64,000 nt of DNA. Source: Rhododendron vialii (Eukaryota; Streptophyta; Magnoliopsida; Ericales; Ericaceae). The notes beneath the pieces are model-generated. The model had not been told where the DNA came from. It did no database searches and worked only from the letters and a program-made list of their open reading frames with translations. Location of the stretch: the NCBI RefSeq assembly GCF_030253575.1, contig NC_080569.1, forward strand, positions 3,659,501 through 3,723,500, read 5' to 3'. Positions 10,030 through 19,970 of this stretch are shown here, piece after piece (position 1 is the stretch's first letter; each line of letters begins with the position of its first letter). A program made the translations under genes and the position numbers.

Positions 10030-10195
10030 ATTCAAAAGCAAAACACGGCATGAAAGAATTGAAACTCAATGTGAGCTATGCGACGACGGCCTTGCAAAAT
10101 GAACTGTACGTGACTGCAGTACTGCATGGCTCGCAGAACATAAAATCCCAAAGGAAGATTTCAATATATCTTAAACTCATAAACCAAAAGGTGCG
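10030..10195 (-). pseudogene. Patellin exon-2 region remnant
   Basis: This stretch resembles the DNA over exon 2 of the intact patellin (about 20615-20800). Shared phrases in order are acacggcatgaaag, gaactgt, tgcatggctc, aatatatct or catatatct, and cataaaccaaaa. It lies just past the 3' end of the 11S pseudogene on the same strand as the patellin GOLD fragment at 2.0-2.2 kb. Together they look like one ancient patellin copy pulled apart by later insertions. The match is partial and judged by eye. Confidence 0.58.
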
Positions 10196-10334
10196 ATGAG
10201 AAAAGGAAGGTACCAATCCAAAAATCATAATTTTATTCATTGAAGATGTTCAAAACTCTCCTCAAAGCGATTTCATCCTCGACGATAAGAGATTACAAAA
10301 CCACATCCCACATCACTACTACTCCACATTACAT

Positions 10335-12753
10335 TCACTTATTCAACCCCTCCTCTGCGACCCTGACCTTGGCTCCAATAAGATAGCCTCGTTCCTGTTG
10401 GTCTTCAGCCTCGTCGCGGGACATCCCGTAAGCATTGGCCAGCACATCCACGGGAATGGCACGGATGGCCGAGGTGCGACCGGAGAGAGTGTCGAACACG
10501 GCGTTCTCGTGGGTCTTGAATGCCACGAACTCGAACCCTTCGTCTCCGGCTTGTTTGGCCACCACGTAGTTCTGCGGCAACACCAGAAGCTCCCCCTCTC
10601 GGACCCTTCCGTTGAATACGGCCCGGCCTCTCTGGTCTACCACTTGCATCCTGGCCTCGCCCCTTGTTGCGTAAAGGACGCAGTGGGCATTTATCTTCCA
10701 GTGTGGTGCCATCATGGCGTTCTGAATTGAGTTTGGAGGTCATTTTAGGAAATTGCATAATTCTTACATGATCACCATGTATATACATTCACGGTACTTA
10801 AATAAGTTCGAAAATGAAATATGGTACTGACATAGTATAAAATTTAGAGTGCATTTTCAAGAAAGTGGTCTTTCAGAAATGAATAGTTCAGTTTTTCTAA
10901 ATTTTTACTATTTGTATGCCATTTCTCAATTTTTACTGCCAGATAAAATTGAGTGAAAATAATAATGCATATATAAATGCAAAAGAATGACATACCCTGT
11001 AAAGAACACCCCTCTCAGCACTAAGTCTGAGATAGTTGAGAATGGGCATATTGTGTCCATTCACAGAGGTCAGTCGCCCGGCGCGTGGGTTATAGATATC
11101 TGCGCGTGACGGATCGTTGATGTTCTCAATGAGTCTCGCTGAACGAACGGTCTCTTCCAACCCATTAGCGGTCTGATATCTCCCTCCTCTTTCTTGCTCT
11201 TCTTGTTCCTCTTGACTGCTCAATGGCCTCAAAACTTGAAGCCCACTTTCAACTCTGACAATGTGTCCTCTCTGGTCATCTTGGCCCCGGAGCTTCCTTG
11301 CAGTCTCTCTGTCCACCCCGAATGCCTCGGCCAACACCTCCGTGTCAAAGCCGCTGAATACGTTGCCCGCGTTGTGTTGCTCCTGGCCCCGCCTGCTGCC
11401 GTATTCTCCCCTGTATTGCGGTCGTTGTTGTTGCTGTTGTTGTCTTGGTCGTTGTTGTTGTTGTTGCCCTTGTTGTTGGGGTTTCCCGCAAGGAAGAATT
11501 TCTACAATGTCAAGACTCAAGAGCAATATTAGGTGGTTTAAACTTCCAAATTAGATTTTCATTTTTGGGAACATCCCAATTCAGTTGAAGATCGAGAATT
11601 ATATCAGAGAAAGGCTTATTTTGTAGAAACTTTATGTTCATCATCTCAAAACCAATTGACAATGAGTGAAAGAGGTCTCATATGTTATTAAGTGATCACC
11701 CATTCTACTCCCAAGCAATGTGGAATTCATTTCCTACATACGACATTTGACATTTGACGACACGAGAGTGCATGGTCAACACACACCTAAAGCGCCTACG
11801 TTCCGCTTGTGATGAAGTTGCTTTGACTACAGAACCATGCCTGTCTGTTGGAGCAAATTGGATGATCGGGCCGAGGGCTGTGCCCCCTCTTCCCCTCACC
11901 CTCCTTTCCCCCTTTTTCATGGGGATTTACCCATCTCTGCCCTGCTCTGATACCATGTAGAAACTTTATGTCCATCTCAAAATCAATAGGCAATGAGTGA
12001 ATAGGTCACATATGTTATTAAGTGATCACACATTCCACTCCCAAGCAATGTGGGATTCATTTATTACCCTGGGGTTATTGTCAAGCTGGTTCTGATGGTT
12101 GCCAGTGTCTTCCATAGCGACAATAACAAGCTCTTCATCACCATCGTTATAGCACCAATGTGCAACTCCGGCCGGCAGTGCAATAACATCGCCCTGTCAG
12201 AAGTTTCGAACCTTCTGATGCTGGTCACGGAATCTCTGGCTCTGTCCTCGTTCTTCGAGGTATTGTTCATATTGTTGGGAGGATTGGTATGTCTCCGGAC
12301 AACCAGAACACATCACCCCTGTCATACCTTTTCCTGCACAATGTGCACATAACCACACCAACAAATGTTAAAAAACACGGTTTCCATAGCTAATATCCCA
12401 AAAACAAAATGGGTACATGTAACACAGTTACCTTGGACAACGTAGATGAGTTTTGCAGCATTGGTGTAAGAGGGCAAGAGAAGGCCTCTGGGCTGGATAA
12501 TACTCCGGCAAACGGCGACATTAGCGCACTTGAACTGGTCATCGTTATAGTCCCAGAACTCGGTCACACCAGCTTCAGCCTGAACCCGGTACTGGGGCTC
12601 CTGAGCAGTGAGTCTCCCAAGCTCGCACTACCCTCGCTCCTGCTGCCCCTGGCCCTGCTGCTGCTGGCCTCTTGCTCCTTGCTTGGCAACAGAGCATTGG
12701 AACAGAACAAGAAAACATCGAGCAAGGAAGAACAATGATTTAGACTTAGCCAT
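10335..12753 (-). pseudogene. 11S globulin pseudogene (four exons, three lesions)
   Basis: Exons are 12753-12432, 12333-12068, 11501-10996 and 10721-10335, with normal splice sites and the same phases as the copy at 190-950. Features are a signal peptide (MAKSKS start), cupin blocks, a Gln-rich acidic-chain tail, the processing-enzyme site NGLEET, and the basic chain ending LNK. Three lesions disable it. TAG stands at 12630-12628 where the other copy has GAG. TGA stands at 12199-12197 where the other copy has CGA. A one-base loss in a C run near 11479 shifts the frame from KFFLAGNP into the Gln-rich stretch. AATAAA lies at 10237-10232, about 100 bp after the stop. Splicing and promoter look intact, so it could still be transcribed. 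Assembly error is the main alternative, though three independent errors are unlikely. Confidence 0.92.
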
Positions 12754-12824
12754 TGAAAAGGGAAAGAGGGTTTTTGATGATTCTTCTGGGTTTGAGGTGA
12801 AGTGAGGAGTACTGGAGAGGGTGA

Positions 12825-12923
12825 AATTTATAGGAGAGGAGAAGTGGGTTTTTGGGTCGCTACATATGGTGTGGGGTTGGAGACATTTTGCAGTTTGCAT
12901 GGACACATTTGCAGTTGGCATGG
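12825..12923 (-). promoter_or_regulatory. 11S pseudogene promoter with duplicated legumin box
   Basis: The TATA box (TATAAATT) is at 12832-12825. A legumin/RY box occupies 12902-12882 with the same 21-bp reading as the first gene. An adjacent imperfect second copy at 12923-12902 has lost the RY core (CATGCA became CATGCC). The first 11S gene has one copy only. Confidence 0.75.
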
Positions 12924-13267
12924 GTACTGAAAGTTAATGGCTGACACCTAAGGGGTTTGTTAACGGCAGGTGGAGTTTGTCTTTGGTTTTTGGGAAGAAG
13001 ACAAGGAGCTCAGTTTGTGTTCTGTTCCAGTGAGTTGAGGTGTGTGATCAGTGATGAACCATGAGTCCATCAAGGGTGCTGAGAAGACTGATGAAGAAAA
13101 GGGGATCATGATAATCATATCAAGATTGATGAAGTTGGTCTTGTGAGTCTGGTGTCAAAATTCAGTCTAGGCTGGATACTGCTTCCAAAATGGGTTTAAT
13201 TTTTGAATTACATCTTGACTGCGGTTTGTTGGTAATTGAAACCTGGTAGTGGACTGTGGGATTAGTC
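12924..13267. other. Intergenic flank of the 11S pseudogene
   Basis: No gene. Patches here resemble 1110-1900 (upstream of the first 11S gene), supporting the segmental duplication. The last 8 bases, GATTAGTC, are the left target duplication of the hAT element. Confidence 0.6.
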
Positions 13268-13511
13268 CAGGGCCGGTCCTGGGCTAAAACCCGAGGTGCC
13301 GGCGCTTTAGGCCTCCGAAATTTCAAAAAAACGAGGGCCTCATTTTTTCAACAAAAAAAAAAATTCAAATATATTATATTTATATAAATGTTCCATGTTT
13401 TAACACAATGTCAATTCTAGCACAAGTGGTTTGTATGAGGTACGTGAAATTGGGATGGGAGAGATCCTTGATTCAACTTCTAGGAAGGTTTTCTTTTGAC
13501 AAAGGTTTTTC

Positions 13512-13997
13512 TGTTGAAATAAACAGTAAGCTTGATTTGGAACGTGTGGAACTATTGCGTTGGAGGAATTAAGAGTAGATGATCCCTTCTACATCTCTCC
13601 TTCTGATAGTCCTACGGCTGTATTGGTTTGTGGATTTAATCTTAATTATTGGAGTGGGTTCCCACATGTGAAAATAGGACGGCTTGGCAGCCTTTGTGGA
13701 CTTTGTGGAATGGATGAGGCTCAGCCGAATTCGTGGAATTGACAGCCCACGCTTGAAGACTTGGAAGCCTCGCATGGTTATGACCAATTGTATGAGTTCC
13801 TCTATAAAATACAGGTTGTATTGAGAGAAAAAAATGTGAGTGGAGTAAGAGAATAAGAGAGTTACAGAGAGAGAAATTCCTCCTCTTTGTATGTTATTTT
13901 CAGATTGAATGAGTTCAATATATGTGAGTGTGTTTGTGCAATTCTCTTGTGAGTTTCATACATTATAAGTGTGTGATCAATACTCCTCCACCCAACA
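13512..13997 (+). repeat. 5' LTR of copia 2
   Basis: 486 bp with TG...CA ends and a TATAAAATA motif near 13805. It contains a 60-codon open frame repeated in the 3' LTR that is not a gene. Confidence 0.93.
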
Positions 13998-14665
13998 AAG
14001 TGGTATCAGAGCTCTTAGGCTAATCCCGAAAAAAAAAATCTCTCTCACAAAACATACCTTCGCCCTGCTATTTTTCAAACAGACTCAAAATCAATTTTTT
14101 TTGGTGCTGCCCAGATTTTTGAGTGCGCCGAAAAAAAAGAACCATCTGTTTTTTCCACCAGAAAAACAGAAGTGATCGACACTCAGTTTTTCGATTCCAT
14201 AAACTGAATCGTCTCACGCCGACGAGTTCAGTCCCGGCAAGATCGAAGCCGTCCGACTGGAGGTGAAAGCGCAGCTATTCATCTTCCACAAGTCTGGTGA
14301 ACCAAGCCGAATCATTGAGACGAAGCCGGAGTGGTCACACCCGAAGCCAGACGGACAGTGTGTCTCTGTAGTTCCAGATTGAAGAAGCAATTTTTTCTTC
14401 TTTGGTTCCATCGTCAAAATCAAAGAAGAAAGGAGCAGGTGTCTTTGTTTTTTTTTAAAAAAACAAAAGATTACATTTAATTTCACCACCAGACAAGTTG
14501 TCTGATCTCATTACTCCTACCGAGCTACTTTCCATAAAAGCTGGTCCACCGAAGGTTCAATTGCAGTCTAACTCCTGTACTTTTGAAGTTATCTAGTCAA
14601 AGTTCAAAAGTTGCAAAGATTTCACTTTGACCCCAGTAAACTAGATTCCATCATTTCTAGTTTCG

Positions 14666-17600
14666 ATGGCTAATGGAACATCCCAAGCTGTTATTCCAAA
14701 GCTCACCAAGGATAATTATGATAATTGGTCTATCCAAATGAGAGCACTGCTGGGTGCTCAAGATGTTATGGAGATGGTAGAAGAAGGTTACGATGAACCC
14801 GCCTCAAAAGAAGCTGAAACAGCTTTAAAGGAGGAACAGAAGACCACACTTCGTGCCGAGCGAAAGAAGGATTGCAAAGCCAAGTCCATCATCTATCAAG
14901 GACTTGACGAAGCCACATTCGAGATCATCGCTTCCGCCAAAACTTCCAAAGAAATTTGGGAGAAGCTGCAGAAGACCTACAGAGGTGCTGACAAAGTAAA
15001 GAGGATTCGCCTTCAAACACTACGAGGTGAATTCGAGTCTTTACGAATGAAATCCTCAGAATCTATTTCTGAGTATTATGCTCGAATTATGGTGGTTTCA
15101 AATCAAATGAGGAGAAATGGCGAAACTCTCACCGACACGAGAGTTATAGAAAAGATCTTGCGATCTTTGGATCGCAGATTCGACTTCATCGTTGTTACGT
15201 TAGAAGAACTTAAAGACGTTTCAACCATGTCTATTGAAGAGCTCGTGGGTTCGCTGCAAGCCCACGAACAGAAGTTGCACAGAGACGATGATAGAGCCCC
15301 GGAACAAGCTCTACAAATGAAGTTATCCCTCAATGAAGGAAGGTACGAGCAAGGGGGGACATCTCAGAGGGGACGAGGCTATGGTTCCCATGGAAGAGGC
15401 TCTAGAAATTCAAATTCCAGAGGCAGAGGTGGCAAAGGATTCTCCAGAGGAGGGAATCAAAATCATGCTCCAAGAGGAGGTGGTCGAGGACAACAAAATT
15501 ATGCTCCAAGAGGAGGTGGACGAGGACAACAAGGTCATAATCCACGAGAAGTAGGACAAGGCAGAAGAGGCAGTTACAACAATCGTTCGAACGTTGACAA
15601 AAGTAACGTTCAGTGTTACAATTGCGAAAAGTATGGCCACTATAGCAACGAGTGCCGGGGAAGATCAGCATCAGATCAAGTTGGCGAAATAGCCAACTAT
15701 GCAGACAAGGAGCCATCAGGAGGAGATTCAATGAGTCTCATGGCACACAGCCCAATCGAGCAGGATCAAGGTACATGGTTTCTTGATTCTGGAGCCAGTA
15801 ATCATATGACTGGCTCAAGGCAGCTTTTTACTGAACTTGATGAAAAGGTTCAGGGAGATATTTCTTTTGGTGACCTCTCTAAAGTACCAGTTTGAGGGAG
15901 AGGTGATATTATAATCAAAAGGAAGAATGGAGATCATGCATTCATCTCTAACGTCTACTATGTTCCAGACATGAAGACTAATATTCTTAGTCTTGGACAA
16001 TTCCTTGAGAAAGGCTATCAAATTAGCCTGAAGGATATGCAGCTGACGGTTGCGGATGCTCGAGGGAAGCTGATAACTCGAGTAATGATGGCGAAGAACA
16101 GGATGTTTCCGCTAACTGTTCTTTATGACACGCCAAAGTGCCTCAATGCCATTATCAATGACAAAGATTGGATATGGCATCTCAGATATGGGCACCTCAA
16201 CTTTGAAAGCTTGAAGCTGTTGGCAAATAGGAAGATGGTTAAGGGCTTACCTCATATTCAACATCCAAATGAGGTATGCGAAAGCTGCATTCTTGGCAAA
16301 CAACACCGCAATAACTTTGGAAAGCAAGTTGATTGGAAAGCATCTATGCCTCTCGAGCTAGTACACACAGATGTTTGTGGTCCATTAAAGCCAATCTCAA
16401 ACGGTCAGAACAGATACTTCCTCACGTTTATCGACGACTATAGCAGAAAGACGTGGGTATACTTTCTGAAATTGAAGTCAGAAGTATTTGAACAGTTCAA
16501 AGAGTTCAAAGCTCTTGTTGAGAAAGGAAGCGGCTACCACATTAAGACATTGCGGTCAGACCAAGGAGGAGAGTACACTGGAGATCAATTTGAGGGATTC
16601 CTTAGGCAACAAGGAATCAGACACCAGTGCACACCTGCCTATACTCCTCAACTAAACGGTGTAGCTGAAAGGAAGAATCGCACCATTCTCAACATGGCTA
16701 GAAGCATGTTGAAAGATAAAGACATGCCCAAGAGATTTTGGGCCGAAGCAGTTCAGTGTGCAGTTTATCTACTGAACAGGTGTCCTACGAAGAATGTGCA
16801 GTCGAAGACACCACAAGAAGCATGGTCCACTCACAAGCCAGGTGTGGGTCATCTCAGAGTGTTTGGTTGTATTGCCTATGCTAAAGTTCCGGAGGCTAAC
16901 AGAACCAAACTCGAAGACAAAGGAGTTAAGTGTATCCTTGTTGGATATGGTGACAGAACGATGGGATACAGGTTGTATAATCCCATCACTCAGAAAGTGA
17001 TTTTCAGCAGAGATGTCATTTTCGAGGAAAATGAATCCTGGAGCTGGGGTCAAATAGAAGCTACCAAGAATATGGAGCTAACACTTGAAGATGAAGAACA
17101 GGTACAAACCAGAGATGTACCTGGTAGACCAGAAGATCAACCAGCATCTTCCCGTGGTTTCTCTTCACCACAACAAGGTGAACCATCCTCACCAGTTGAA
17201 CGAGAAATTTCAGACATGAGGCCCAGAGGAATTCGGAACTTGAATGATCTGTATCAGAATACAGATCAGATGGATGCAGATTTTACCATGTTCTGTCTGC
17301 AAATCAGTTGTGATCCAGTTAGTTTCGAGGAAGCTACCCAAGAAGGAAAATGGAGGAAGGCTATGGATGAAGAGATTCAGTCCATAGAGAAGAACAAGAC
17401 TTGGGAGCTAACCGCTAACCTGCCTCCCAAAAGGTCACAAGGCAATTGGAGTAAAGTGGATCTACAAAGCTAAGAAGAACGCTCAAGGAGAGGTTCAGAG
17501 ATACAAGGCAAGGCTTGTAGCAAAAGGATACAAACAAAGAGAAGGCATCGACTATGGCGAAGTATTCGCCCCTGTTGCCAGGATGGAGACAATCAGGCTA

Positions 17601-18845
17601 ATAATCTCATTAGCTGCTCAGAAAAGATGGAAGATCTACCAGTTGGATGTCAAGACAGCATTCCTGAATGGATTTCTAGAAGAAGAAATCTATATTGAGC
17701 AGCCATTTGGATATGTGAAGAAAGGTCATGAAGACAAAGTGTACAAATTGACGAAGGCGCTATACGGGCTGAAGCAAGCGCCTCGTGCATGGAATACCAG
17801 AATTGATAAGTACTTCCAAGAGAATGGATTCGAGAAGTGCCCTTACGAACATGCACTCTATATGAAGAAGGAGACTGATGGAAGCCAGTTGTATGCATGC
17901 CTCTATGTTGATGACTTGATTTTTACAGGCAACAATCCAGCCATGTTTGAAGCATTCAAGAAGACGATGTTTCAAGAGTTCGAAATGACGGACATCGGAC
18001 TTATGGCTCACTTCCTAGGCATTGAAGTGACGCAAAGTGACGAAGGAATTTTTATCTCCCAAAGCAGGTATGCCATGGAGATACTGAAGAAGTACGGGAT
18101 GGAGACATGCAATCCTGTGACGACTCCAGTCTACAGTGGACTGGAACTGAAGAAAAGTGATACTGGGAATGTTGATCCAACCTATTTCAAAAGCTTGGTT
18201 GGAAGTCTGCGATATCTAACCTGTACTAGGCCAGACATACTCTATGGTGTTGGGCTAGTCAGTCGATACATGGAGACGCCAGATCAGTTACACTTGTTCG
18301 CAGCAAAGCGGATTCTCCGCTACATCAAAGGAACTCATAATGACGGACTATTCTATCAGTCAGGCGGTGACCTGAATCTTTCCGGCTATTCAGATAGCGA
18401 TTGGGGAAGAGACTTGGATGAAAGGAAGAGCACAACAGGGTTCGTTTTCTTCATTGGAGATACTGCCTTCACTTGGACATCCAAGAAGCAAGCGATTGTG
18501 ACATTGTCATCTTGTGAAGCTGAGTATGTTGCCGCTAACTCAGCTGTCTGTCATGCTATATGGTTAAGGAATGTGCTGAAGCACTTGGGCTTTCTGCAAA
18601 AATTGCCCACAGAGATCTATGTCGACAACCGCTCTGCAGTTGCGCTTGCAAAGAACCCGACTCATCATGAAAGAAGCAAGCACATCGATACCCGCTACCA
18701 CTTCATCAGAGAGCATGTAAAAGCAAAGGAAGTGGAGTTAGTTTCTTGCAGGACATATGATCAAGCAGCAGATATCTTTACGAAGCCCCTCAAACATGAA
18801 GCTTTCGTCAAAATGAAGACAATGCTTGGAATGAAGAATCTCTGA
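14666..18845 (+). pseudogene. copia 2 gag-pol, interrupted by a stop and a frameshift
   Basis: Three open segments form one former polyprotein: 14666-15895, 15896-17473 in the same frame, and about 17440-18845 in the next frame. Gag starts MANGTSQAV and has an RGG-rich tail and a zinc knuckle CYNCEKYGHYSNEC. Protease carries WFLDSGASNHMTG. Integrase carries HTDVCGP, DDYSRK and SDQGGEY. RT carries YVDDLIFTG and RNase H carries DSDWGRD and [10 protein letters not shown]. The TGA at 15893-15895 lies just after the protease. An extra base in an A run near 17433 shifts the frame before the RT. With such similar LTRs, these lesions arose soon after insertion, or the element was copied by a helper when already defective. 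Confidence 0.93.
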
Positions 18846-18865
18846 GAATCAAGCTTAAGGGGGGA

Positions 18866-19351
18866 TGTTGAAATAAACAGTAAGCTTGATTTGGAACGTG
18901 TGGAACTATTGCGTTGGAGGAATTAAGAGTAGATGATCCCTTCTACATCTCTCCTTCTGATAGTCCTACGGCTGTATTGGTTTGTGGATTTAATCTTAAT
19001 TATTGGAGTGGGTTCCCACATGTGAAAATAGGACGGCTTGGCAGCCTTTGTGGACTTTGTGGAATGGATGAGGCTCAGCCGAATTCGTGGAATTGACAGC
19101 CCACGCTTGAAGACTTGGAAGCCTCGCATGGCTATGAACAATTGTATGAGTTCCTCTATAAAATACAGGTTGTATTGAGAGAAAAAAATGTGAGTGGAGT
19201 AAGAGAATAAGAGAGTTACAGAGAGAGAAATTCCTCCTCTTTGTATGTTATTTTCAGATTGAATGAGTTCAATATATGTGAGTGTGTTTGTGCAATTCTC
19301 TTGTGAGTTTCATACATTATAAGTGTGTGATCAATACTCCTCCACCCAACA
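18866..19351 (+). repeat. 3' LTR of copia 2
   Basis: 486 bp; two substitutions from the 5' LTR. Followed by the TTTTC target duplication. Confidence 0.93.
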
Positions 19352-19713
19352 TTTTCTTCTCCTTTTTTTTTCCCCTTTGGATCTAGGAATAAATAATATA
19401 CAACTCTTACACCTATTGTAGTCTTATGGTTAAAGTTAATAACATGAGCTCTTACACCTTTTGTATTCTTATGGATAAAGTTAATAACATGATTAGTTAA
19501 AAAAATGAAGTGTATGAGTGGTATTTCATTATGTTTGATTTTTTATCTAATAGTATAAAATTTTATTTTAGTTAAATTACGAAATTAAAATACCATGTTC
19601 AATATTTTTACCTTATATTAACCACCTATATTGATTTTTTATTTTTTATAAAAAATCTAAGGCCTCAATTTTAAAAGTCATTTTAAGCCTCCAAATTCTC
19701 AAGGCCGGCTCTG

Positions 19714-19970
19714 GATTAGTCTACAAGATTAGTCGAAGCGAGCATAAGCTGGCCCGAACACTTGTGTTATAAAAAAACGTTGATCCGTTGGCCTTACACC
19801 ATTGTATCCTCGGATCAACAAAAAACCAAAAAAAAAAAAAAAAAAACTGGATTTAACACAATGAGGATAAGAAGTAGATAACTGTAATTTAGCGGGAAAA
19901 AAAAGTAGATAACTGTAAAATATCAACACATGATCATATTCCTTTCATTGAAGTTTCAGTATGGGTATCC
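19714..19970. other. Spacer with a SINE 3' tail
   Basis: 19722-19790 on the plus strand carries the SINE-family tail (attagtcgaag, gcataagctggcccg, then ttataaaaaa). It begins right where the hAT target site is, so the hAT probably jumped into or next to a SINE. The rest up to the patellin stop is likely patellin 3' UTR. Confidence 0.55.

Larger units (their letters stand above)
13512..19351 (+). mobile_element. Ty1/copia LTR retrotransposon with broken coding region (copia 2)
   Basis: Two 486-bp LTRs (13512-13997, 18866-19351) run from TGTTGAAATAAAC to CCCAACA. They differ at only two sites, in gcatggttatgacc against gcatggctatgaac. The target duplication is TTTTC (13507-13511, 19352-19356). 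The primer-binding site TGGTATCAGAGC is at 14001-14012 and the purine tract AAGGGGGGA at 18857-18865. Order of domains is copia-type. Compared with copia 1 it belongs to another lineage (longer LTR, RGG-rich gag tail, DSGASNHM protease). Confidence 0.96.
13268..19713. mobile_element. Non-autonomous hAT element carrying copia 2 inside it
   Basis: The ends are inverted repeats: CAGGGCCGGTCCTG on the left, and on the right a sequence whose complement is CAGAGCCGGCCTTG (11 of 14 match). A perfect 8-bp target duplication GATTAGTC flanks it (13260-13267 and 19714-19721), the hAT signature. Without the copia element (13512-19351) and its TTTTC duplicate, only about 600 bp of A/T-rich DNA remains. 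No transposase is present, so a hAT transposase encoded elsewhere must have moved it. Confidence 0.88.

Noticed and set aside
13560..13742. A 60-codon frame found twice (also 18914-19096)
   Set aside because: It is LTR sequence of copia 2, repeated because the LTR is repeated.
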